From NCBI GenBank assembly GCA_002005505.1, contig KV908372.1, forward strand, positions 1 to 64,000: DNA of 64,000 nt. Direction: 5' to 3'. Position numbers and translations under genes: made by a program. This DNA comes from Botryococcus braunii. Taxonomy: Eukaryota; Chlorophyta; Trebouxiophyceae. Shown here one piece after another: positions 56,945 to 64,000 of the stretch. Position 1 is the stretch's first letter. Every line of letters starts with the position of its first letter. The notes under the pieces are model-generated. The model worked only from the letters and a program-made list of their open reading frames with translations. It was not told where the DNA came from and made no database searches.

Positions 56945-58061
56945 GCGGGTTTTGCCATTTGGGCTGACTAATGCCCCGGCCACGTTTCAAACTGCCATGA
57001 TTGCTATCTTTGCTCCTTACCTGCACAAGTTTGTGCTCGTGTACCTTGATGACATCCTCATCTACAGCAAGTCCATTGAAGAGCATAGGGAGCATCTCCG
57101 CAAAGTCCTTGAACTGTTGCGGCAGCATAAGTTGTATGCTAACCTAAAGAAGTGCTCTTTCGCCAAGGATGAGCTGGAGTACTTGGGCCATTTAGTCTCA
57201 GCAGATGGGATTAAAGTGGACCCACGTAAGGTGGCTTCAGTTGCTAATTGGAGCACACCGAAGAATGTTGGCGAGTTGCGGTCTTTCCTGGGGCTGGCAA
57301 CTTACTTTCGCAAGTTTGTTCGCAATTTTGCAGCACTTGCATCGCCACTGTACAGACTCCTACGCCAAGGTGTGACCTGGGTATGGAGTGCTGGGTGTGT
57401 TCGGGCGTTTACCGAGATTAAACATGCCTTGACACATGCACCTTGCTTAGCGTATCCTGACTTCTCAAAGCCGTTTGAGGTCCATTGCGATGCGTCTTTG
57501 GCAGGGTTGGGGGCCGTGTTGTACCAGGAGGGTCGCCCAGTTGCCTACGAGAGTCGTCGTTTGACTCCCGCTGAGGTTAACTATCCTACTAGGGAGCAAG
57601 AACTTCTCGCTGTGGTGCATGCATTGACAGTCTGGAGGTGCTACCTGGAGGGGGCCCCTGAGTTTCGTGTGGTCACGGACCACAAGGCTATCCCTTACTT
57701 GGACACTTTGCCTACTTTAAGTAGACGGCAAACCAGGTGGGCCGAGTTCCTTTCGCGGTTCAATTTTCGCATGGACTATGCCCCAGGGACGTCCAATGTG
57801 GTGGCTGACGCTTTGAGTCGGCATCCGTCCGACTACGAGGCTCCTTGTCCAATCATCAATGGCGTGGTGATTGGTGGGTGTTCGCACCCGGCGCACCGTT
57901 GTCTGCCAACGCTCTCTCTTTGTGCCTTGGTTGGTACTATCCGCTCTGCGGGGGAGGGGAGTGCCGCCGCCGGGGTTGCTCTATCTTGGAAGGACAAATT
58001 TGTCCAGGGTCTTCTCAAGACCCATGGTTCCAAGATAAGCAGAATGTTGAAGGTCTGCTAG
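56945..58061 (+). pseudogene. pol: Chromovirus reverse transcriptase 3' half and RNase H (unit 1)
   Basis: Resumes the reverse transcriptase after Copia-C (PFGLTNAPATFQ), with the active site FVLVYLDDILIYS, thumb and connection, RNase H (VHCDASLAGLGAVLYQ, TREQELLAVVHAL, VVTDHKAI) and the end GTSNVVADALSRHP. The frame ends near 58020 by loss of one base (CTCAAGACCC where AAGGACCC is expected from the downstream frame DPWFQDKQNV). Unit 2 carries the same deletion. Confidence 0.88.
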
Positions 58062-58950
58062 ACTTTAACGGCTTCCTTCTGAGGGAAGGGAAGGCCGTGG
58101 TTCCGGATGCTTTTGGGCTGCGAGCTCACATCCTTAAGGAACTGCATGATAGCCCGTATGCTGGCCATCAAGGAGTGAAGAAAACCTTGGCCTTGGTAAG
58201 GCGCCATTATTGGTGGCCTACCATGCTTGCTGACATCGAACGTTACGTGCTAACGTGCCACTTGTGTCAGAAGAACAAGGCTCGGAACACTTTGCCTGCG
58301 GGGTTGCTGCAACCTATAGAGTTGCCGCTGAATCCTTGGCACACGGTGACTATGGATCTCATTACCCAACTGCCTAGAACAGGCAAGGGTCATGATGCCA
58401 TTTTCGTCGTAGTGGATAAGCTGACCAAGATGGTGCATCTTATGCCAACAACCACCAAAGCTACGGCTTAGTATACGGCTAAGCTGTACGTTGACAATGT
58501 GTGGAAGTTGCATGGTGTTCCCCAAGTGGTGGTATCTGATAGAGATAAGCTCTTCACCAGCCACTTTTCTAGAGCCTTGTGTCAATCCATTGGGACTCGA
58601 CAAGCCATGTCGACAGCCTACCATCCGCAAACGGATGGGCAGACTGAGCGAGTGAATCGAGTGCTCGAGGACATGCTACGCATGCATGTGGCCAAGTCCC
58701 AGGATGATTAGGATGAGAAGTTGGTCTGTGCAGAATTCGCGATCAATAATTGCGATCACGAATCCATGGGGTCCTCGCCCGTTCTTGCTGAACTACGGGT
58801 TTCAACCCCACCTGCCAGTCACGATTCTCCCCAACAGACGGGTACCTGGTGCGTCTGACTTTGTTCAGGGCGTGCAACGCCTCATCAATGAGGCCAGGAT
58901 GACCCATCGGGTGGCCACTGCGAGACAAGCGCAGTATGCCAACACCAAAC
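58019..58950 (+). pseudogene. pol: Chromovirus integrase, truncated by the duplication (unit 1)
   Basis: Zinc-binding HHCC region (ELHDSPYAGHQGVKKTLALVRRHYWW; CHLCQKNK), then core: Asp in TMDLITQLP, Asp in VVSDRDKLF, Glu in GQTERVNR. TAG codons at 58469-58471 and 58709-58711 and a frameshift near 58760 disrupt it. It ends at QYANTK, where the duplicated unit joins back to gag sequence, so this unit lacks the integrase C-terminus and chromodomain. Confidence 0.85.
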
Positions 58951-59171
58951 ATCTTGTTGATTGAACACAAACTTTGCGTGGATGGTCGATTTGGTTCGGG
59001 GTTCCACGGCAATCGGGTTCTTCAATTAAGATTTTGTGCATTTATGGGGCTTTGGGAGCTGCCATAAATGTGGTTGAGCTTTACGTGGGGGTTTGGCTTC
59101 CATCATTGCCTCATGAAAGATTTGTCCTCTTGGGCTAGTCTGAAACCCGCTCTGCTTCACCTCACTATGCA

Positions 59172-59582
59172 AGTTGCCGGTGTGGCGTGCAATGAGCGAT
59201 GTGGCGGGGGTGGTGAAGCTACCACATATGCTGAATCTTTGTAGGCGATGTGCTCAGGTGTCTCCAAGGAAAAGGAGAAGGTGGCTGAACGCGAGGAAGG
59301 GGAAATTCCTCGGGACCGGGGGACAAAGCATCCTGCCAGCAACCACCTCCTACAGGAGGCATACGGCACTTGGCCAAGCTTCAAAAGAAGCATGGCCTAA
59401 GCCTGGACATGCGGGAGGCAACATGCAAGCTGGCTCGGGGAGTTTGCTTCAGATGCAACCCAGACCACTTTGTATTCGACTGCCCCGGCAAGAGGCCAAG
59501 AAGGGGTCTTCTGGCAAGAAGACAAGCCCGGGCACGGGACCTTCTTATGCTTGAAGGTGTGGGCCTTCGCTTGGCGATGTAA
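59172..59582 (+). pseudogene. gag: Chromovirus gag C-terminus remnant (unit 2)
   Basis: Second copy of 40935-41345 with the same frame breaks and the same one-residue-short zinc knuckle CFRCNPDHFVFDC. The start of gag is not included in this unit. Confidence 0.55.
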
Positions 59583-59606
59583 GCCTTGCATGTTTGACGT
59601 CTATTC

Positions 59607-60332
59607 ATGCATTTGCTTGTCAAGAAGCCGTGTCACAGCTTGGTGTTTCCTGCCGAGGTGCAGGGGAGCAAGGCCACGGCGATGCTGGACTCGGGAGCTT
59701 CTTGCAATGTGGTCAGTGCAGACTTTGCTAAAGCCCTTCACTTGGAGATTGTGCCGCCGAAGGGGGATTCTTTAAGCATTAAGTTGGCTGACGGGAGAAC
59801 TGTAAACCACATCGGATGTGCTGTCTTAGACATTGTCATCCAGGGGGTACAGTTTGCTAAGGTGTCGTGTCTTGTGCTAGACTTTGCCATGGATTGGAAT
59901 GTGCTGTTGGGGACTCCCTGGTTAAAGACATTCCGTGCAAATCTCATGTTTGAAGAGGACACCGTTAGGGGGTATACAAGAAAGAACAAGCCGTTCGTTT
60001 TGCGTTGCCCGCCTAAGGAGGAGAGGCCTTTGAAGGGTTCAGAAGTGGAGGATGTGCCTAGATTGGTTTTGTCTGCAGTGCAGGCTAGAAGGTTAAGCAG
60101 GAAGGGCTGCCAGTCCTTTCTGGCAATTGTAACCGATCTATCTACCGATCCGAATGTCTCCATTCCTTCTCCCAACTCTCCTGTTGTTGACATACTCAGT
60201 GAATTCCAAGATGTTTTCCCTGAAGATGTCCCGCACCTTCCGCCTGAGAGGCAAGGGGTTAGACACACTATACCCTTGAGCGATCCACATGCTCGTCCAC
60301 CGTCTCGTCCGTTGTACCGGCTTTCACGCTGA
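59607..60332 (+). pseudogene. pol: Chromovirus protease, ended by in-frame TGA (unit 2)
   Basis: 241 codons, identical to the unit 1 copy. Protease motif MLDSGASCNVVSADF; the C-terminal part approaches the reverse transcriptase domain (HTIPLSDPHARPPSRPLYRLSR). The TGA at 60330-60332 is in frame with the reverse transcriptase ORF that follows, so a single nonsense codon separates the two. Confidence 0.87.
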
Positions 60333-60365
60333 GAGTATGATGAGGCGTTACGCCAGACAAAGCTA

Positions 60366-61772
60366 TTGTTGGACAAAGGGTATATACAGCCGTCTACATC
60401 ACCCTATGGTGCGCCCATTCTTTTTGTGCAAAAGAAGGATGGAATCCTCCGGATGGTCATTGATTACCGAGCTTTGAATCGACAGACGGTCAAGAACAGG
60501 TATCCGATGCCTCGTATCGATGAAACTCTTGATCAACTGCAGGGTTCTACAGTGTTCTCTAGTCTTGACCTCACGTCTGGCTATCACCAGATCCGGATCA
60601 CAGATGAGGATATGCCAAAGACAGCTTTCAGAACACCCGCGGGGTTGTTCGAGTGGCGGGTTTTGCCATTTGGGCTGACTAATGCCCCGGCCACGTTTCA
60701 AACTGCCATGATTGCTATCTTTGCTCCTTACCTGCACAAGTTTGTGCTCGTGTACCTTGATGACATCCTCATCTACAGCAAGTCCATTGAAGAGCATAGG
60801 GAGCATCTCCGCAAAGTCCTTGAACTGTTGCGGCAGCATAAGTTGTATGCTAACCTAAAGAAGTGCTCTTTCGCCAAGGATGAGCTGGAGTACTTGGGCC
60901 ATTTAGTCTCAGCAGATGGGATTAAAGTGGACCCACGTAAGGTGGCTTCAGTTGCTAATTGGAGCACACCGAAGAATGTTGGCGAGTTGCGGTCTTTCCT
61001 GGGGCTGGCAACTTACTTTCGCAAGTTTGTTCGCAATTTTGCAGCACTTGCATCGCCACTGTACAGACTCCTACGCCAAGGTGTGACCTGGGTATGGAGT
61101 GCTGGGTGTGTTCGGGCGTTTACCGAGATTAAACATGCCTTGACACATGCACCTTGCTTAGCGTATCCTGACTTCTCAAAGCCGTTTGAGGTCCATTGCG
61201 ATGCGTCTTTGGCAGGGTTGGGGGCCGTGTTGTACCAGGAGGGTCGCCCAGTTGCCTACGAGAGTCGTCGTTTGACTCCCGCTGAGGTTAACTATCCTAC
61301 TAGGGAGCAAGAACTTCTCGCTGTGGTGCATGCATTGACAGTCTGGAGGTGCTACCTGGAGGGGGCCCCTGAGTTTCGTGTGGTCACGGACCACAAGGCT
61401 ATCCCTTACTTGGACACTTTGCCTACTTTAAGTAGACGGCAAACCAGGTGGGCCGAGTTCCTTTCGCGGTTCAATTTTCGCATGGACTATGCCCCAGGGA
61501 CGTCCAATGTGGTGGCTGACGCTTTGAGTCGGCATCCGTCCGACTACGAGGCTCCTTGTCCAATCATCAATGGCGTGGTGATTGGTGGGTGTTCGCACCC
61601 GGCGCACCGTTGTCTGCCAACGCTCTCTCTTTGTGCCTTGGTTGGTACTATCCGCTCTGCGGGGGAGGGGAGTGCCGCCGCCGGGGTTGCTCTATCTTGG
61701 AAGGACAAATTTGTCCAGGGTCTTCTCAAGACCCATGGTTCCAAGATAAGCAGAATGTTGAAGGTCTGCTAG
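60366..61772 (+). pseudogene. pol: Chromovirus reverse transcriptase and RNase H (unit 2)
   Basis: 468 open codons uninterrupted by Copia-C, showing the sequence that unit 1 had before that insertion (FEWRVLPFGLTNAP). Active site YLDDILIYS; RNase H with HCDASLAGLG, REQELLAVV and DHKAI. Same frame as the protease ORF. It ends where one base was lost near 61731, ahead of integrase. Confidence 0.9.
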
Positions 61773-62930
61773 ACTTTAACGGCTTCCTTCTGAGGGAAGG
61801 GAAGGCCGTGGTTCCGGATGCTTTTGGGCTGCGAGCTCACATCCTTAAGGAACTGCATGATAGCCCGTATGCTGGCCATCAAGGAGTGAAGAAAACCTTG
61901 GCCTTGGTAAGGCGCCATTATTGGTGGCCTACCATGCTTGCTGACATCGAACCTTACGTGCTAACGTGCCACTTGTGTCAGAAGAACAAGGCTCGGAACA
62001 CTTTGCCTGCGGGGTTGCTGCAACCTATAGAGTTGCCGCTGAATCCTTGGCACACGGTGACTATGGATCTCATTACCCAACTGCCTAGAACAGGCAAGGG
62101 TCATGATGCCATTTTCGTCGTAGTGGATAAGCTGACCAAGATGGTGCATCTTATGCCAACAACCACCAAAGCTACGGCTTAGTATACGGCTAAGCTGTAC
62201 GTTGACAATGTGTGGAAGTTGCATGGTGTTCCCCAAGTGGTGGTATCTGATAGAGATAAGCTCTTCACCAGCCACTTTTCTAGAGCCTTGTGTCAATCCA
62301 TTGGGACTCGACAAGCCATGTCGACAGCCTACCATCCGCAAACGGATGGGCAGACTGAGCGAGTGAATCGAGTGCTCGAGGACATGCTACGCATGTATGT
62401 GGCCAAGTCCCAGGATGATTAGGATGAGAAGTTGGTCTGTGCAGAATTCGCGATCAATAATTGCGATCACGAATCCATGGGGTCCTCGCCCGTTCTTGCT
62501 GAACTACGGGTTTCAACCCCACCTGCCAGTCACGATTCTCCCCAACAGACGGGTACCTGGTGCGTCTGACTTTGTTCAGGGCATGCAACGCCTCATCAAT
62601 GAGGCCAGGATGACCCATCGGGTGGCCACTGCGAGACAAGCGCAGTATGCCAACACCAAACGAAGGAAAGTTCAATTTGGTGTGGGGGACTGGGTCCGCC
62701 TCTCCTCAAAGAACCTTCGTTTCAAGGTGGGCACGCCCAAGCTCCTCCCGCGTTGGGTAGGGCCGTTCCAAGTGGTGAAACGTGTGGGTACCCAAGCTTA
62801 TGAGCTTGACCTCCCAGCACGATGGCGGATTCATGATGTCTTTCATGTCTCCAACCTGGAACGCTACCGTCGGGATGGTTCGATGCAACCCCCACCACCG
62901 GCAGAGGTGCTGGAGGGGGAGGATGAGTAG
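61730..62930 (+). pseudogene. pol: Chromovirus integrase, complete in extent but disrupted (unit 2)
   Basis: HHCC zinc region, D-D-E core and C-terminal GPY/F-type region (PKLLPRWVGPFQVVKRVG, ELDLPARWRIHDVFHVSNLERY). Lesions: TAG at 62180-62182, TAG at 62420-62422, a one-base loss near 62470 and TAG at 62928-62930 just before the chromodomain. The first two and the frame loss also occur in unit 1. The enzyme cannot be made in one piece. Confidence 0.87.
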
Positions 62931-62933
62931 GAG

Positions 62934-63146
62934 GTGGAAGCCTTAATGGACCACCGTCGTGTCAATTCACGTGGCCGTCCCAAGTATGAGTACCTTGTCC
63001 GCTGGACGGGTTCCTCGTCAGAGCATGACACCTGGGAAGAGGAACGGAATTTGGCAAATGCTCCCAATGTTGTAAAGGGATACTGGGACAAAGTCAACGC
63101 ACGGGCACCAAGAGGCGGGGCACGTCGTCGTGGGAAGGTTGACTAG
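62934..63146 (+). pseudogene. pol: Chromodomain at the integrase C-terminus
   Basis: EVEALMDHRRVNSRGRPKYEYLVRW followed by TGSSSEHDTWEEERNL and YW, a chromodomain with the aromatic Tyr and Trp positions expected to hold methylated histone tails. It defines the chromovirus group, whose integrases are guided to heterochromatin. It is in frame with the integrase C-terminus but separated by the TAG at 62928-62930. A basic tail (RGGARRRGK) ends the protein. Confidence 0.88.
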
Positions 63147-63588
63147 GGGAAACACAGCAGCACGAGCCTGTCAAGCTGCGTCACCGGGGGGTCGTGGTTT
63201 ACCCATACGTTCGCGTGATCACAGAACGTCCCCTGACTTGGTGGCTAAGTGTCGTCCAGCCCCTGCCCCTACTATCCGCCCTGAAGTTAGCAACTTCACT
63301 GCTTCTTCGTGGGAATGTGTACACGTGGAGTGTACATCTGTTCACGCCGACGACTGCCCTTTGGGCCCCGTCACTGCGGGATTTTGGTCTAGGCGTACCA
63401 TAGAGATACCTCAGGCAAGTGTACACCCAGGCTGGCAGTTGCGGCTGCGGTTTGGTGTCTGGAGGAGACTCACCGGCTCAATGTATAAGATATAGAAGTG
63501 TAGCAGTGACCTTCTATATGCCTCTGCCTGTGACTGTGGCTTGCTTCGGCAGGCCTCCCGGGAGCTCGGTCACCTAGGAGGGGGAGAA
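63147..63588 (+). other. Chromovirus 3' untranslated region and polypurine tract
   Basis: 442 bases between the polyprotein end and the 3' LTR. No coding sequence recognised. The last bases, AGGAGGGGGAGAA (63576-63588), are the polypurine tract that primes plus-strand DNA. Confidence 0.7.
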
Positions 63589-63753
63589 TGTAGCGCGCCG
63601 GTAGGCAGACGGTGCCGGGGATCGGCCCCGCACGTGCCGGGCGGTACATTGGTACTGGGTGTAGCCTCATAGGCTCGCACTATATATGGTATGGTGCTCG
63701 GACCATACTAGCACTTTCGTCGGTGCACGGCCATCCTTTGCAAGAATATTACA
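63589..63753 (+). repeat. Chromovirus 3' LTR
   Basis: 165 bp, identical by eye to 39899-40063, followed by the GTGGG target duplicate (63754-63758). TATATAT box at 63681-63687. Confidence 0.92.
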
Positions 63754-63758
63754 GTGGG

Positions 63759-63934
63759 GCAGACACTTGTGCCGTTGACTGTGCAGCAGTTCCCTGTGTA
63801 GCACTCACACTTTGAACAGTTGGTGCAATAGAGTTTAAAATTGTAGATGTTGGAAGACTGATTGGCATTGTGCCACCAGTTGCCAAGGGAACATGCACTA
63901 CTGTAGTACCAGATGCTGTACTTGCCTGATTTAT
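63759..63934 (-). pseudogene. gag: Copia-D gag, N-terminal piece
   Basis: On the minus strand it reads a Ser/Thr/Ala-rich stretch (for example TGGTMPISLPTSTILNSIAP) that runs in frame into the polyproline segment at 39898 once the chromovirus and one GTGGG are removed. Its upstream part and start codon are cut off by the Copia-A LTR at 63935. The in-frame join is direct evidence that both pieces belong to one gag gene. Confidence 0.75.
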
Positions 63935-64000
63935 TGTGAAAGGTTATGGGCAGAGAGAACACCTGTAAGTCCGCAAAAGGATTTGTCAATGCACTGTAGA
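63935..64000 (-). repeat. Copia-A LTR end, sixth copy, running out of the window
   Basis: U5 and the end of the spliced repeat of a Copia-A LTR on the minus strand (TGTGAAAGG at 63935), without the extra T of the short class (GCACTGTAGA). It borders Copia-D gag, so it is the 3' LTR end of an inserted minus-strand copy or a solo LTR. The rest lies outside the window. Confidence 0.8.

Larger units (their letters stand above)
40714..58950 (+). repeat. Chromovirus tandem duplication, unit 1 (interrupted by Copia-C)
   Basis: Net 3711 bp once Copia-C and one TSD are removed (40714-42423 plus 56950-58950). It starts inside gag and ends within integrase, after the codons for QYANTK. The join to unit 2 at 58950/58951 shares a single C, so it is not homology-driven. 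Confidence 0.85.
58951..62661 (+). repeat. Chromovirus tandem duplication, unit 2
   Basis: 3711 bp, the same net length as unit 1 and with at least three substitutions (GAACCTTACG against GAACGTTACG; CATGTATG against CATGCATG; GGCATGCAAC against GGCGTGCAAC), all in the integrase part. It shares every stop and frameshift with unit 1. Unit 2 alone continues into the integrase C-terminus and 3' LTR. Confidence 0.88.
39899..63753 (+). mobile_element. Ty3/gypsy chromovirus, internally duplicated, inserted in Copia-D
   Basis: Bounded by identical 165-bp LTRs and a GTGGG target duplication (39894-39898 and 63754-63758). Without Copia-C it is about 9.3 kb, of which 3711 bp is a second copy of the gag-end/protease/reverse transcriptase/integrase region, so the ancestor was about 5.6 kb. 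Order protease, reverse transcriptase, RNase H, integrase, chromodomain identifies a chromovirus. The polypurine tract AGGAGGGGGAGAA precedes the 3' LTR. Coding regions carry shared nonsense and frameshift mutations, yet the LTRs look identical, so the insertion is young but probably moved in trans or decayed before duplication. Confidence 0.9.
35536..63934 (-). mobile_element. Copia-D remnant, outer host of the nest
   Basis: A Ty1/copia element of a different lineage from A-C, read on the minus strand. Its own DNA is only 35536-39898 and 63754-63934; everything between is the chromovirus nest. Its 3' end (last part of RNase H and 3' LTR) is cut by Copia-A copy 5, and its 5' end (start of gag, leader, 5' LTR) by the Copia-A LTR at 63935. 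The two pieces join in one gag frame when the chromovirus and one GTGGG duplicate are removed, proving they are one element. Confidence 0.85.

Noticed and set aside
42093..62930. Reassigned TAG or TGA codons in the host
   Set aside because: Copia-A copy 4 has 1758 codons without any internal TAG or TGA, Copia-B itself ends in TAG, and the chromovirus also has frameshifts, so decay explains the stops.

Overview
This is eukaryotic nuclear DNA made entirely of LTR retrotransposons. I see no host gene, tRNA or rRNA gene, and no CRISPR or other prokaryotic feature. At least six families or copies are present: several copies of one Ty1/copia element (called Copia-A here), three further copia families (Copia-B, -C, -D) and one Ty3/gypsy chromovirus with an integrase chromodomain. 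The host cannot be named from sequence alone. Chromodomain gypsy elements together with copia elements primed by an internal initiator-tRNA site fit plants, algae, fungi or invertebrates.

Layout. Positions 1-35535 hold five Copia-A copies in strictly alternating orientation (-,+,-,+,-), abutting through LTRs with almost no other DNA between them. Only copy 4 (20182-25458, +) has an uninterrupted 1758-aa gag-pol; copies 1, 2, 3 and 5 are truncated or frameshifted. The junctions near 2285, 10652-11111, 18675 and 27023-27768 have degraded, base-dropping sequence, so this part may be a fold-back assembly artefact and needs checking against reads. From 35536 to 63934 lies a clean nest, proven by target-site duplications (TSDs): Copia-D (-) was entered by the chromovirus (+, TSD GTGGG, 39899-63753); the chromovirus was entered by Copia-C (-, TSD GCGGG, 42424-56944); Copia-C was entered by Copia-B (+, TSD TGGAC, 47264-54499). 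Copia-D is cut at its other ends by Copia-A copy 5 and by a sixth Copia-A LTR at 63935-64000.

Main discovery candidate. The LTRs of Copia-A, -B and -C share an unusual design. A 138-234 bp segment that looks like the start of the transcript occurs twice in each LTR. The upstream copy runs into a GT splice-donor-like sequence after CAG. The downstream copy is joined at exactly that CAG to a 25-28 bp U5, and the tRNA-primer site follows. In Copia-A the upstream copy also holds a 107-bp GT-AG intron that is missing to the base from the downstream copy, and a separate class of short (about 810 bp) LTRs equals U3 plus the spliced segment. In Copia-A and Copia-C a TATA-like heptamer sits at -30 to -24 from the start of the upstream copy. 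This points to LTR promoters whose leader RNA is spliced, with spliced leader cDNA written back into the LTR during reverse transcription.

Other points: all three families use an initiator-tRNA-Met anticodon-arm primer site and share the polypurine tract core AAGGGGAAG; Copia-C carries an extra 174-aa reading frame ahead of gag, separated from it by one in-frame TGA; the chromovirus carries a 3711-bp internal tandem duplication of its coding region whose two units share the same inactivating mutations.
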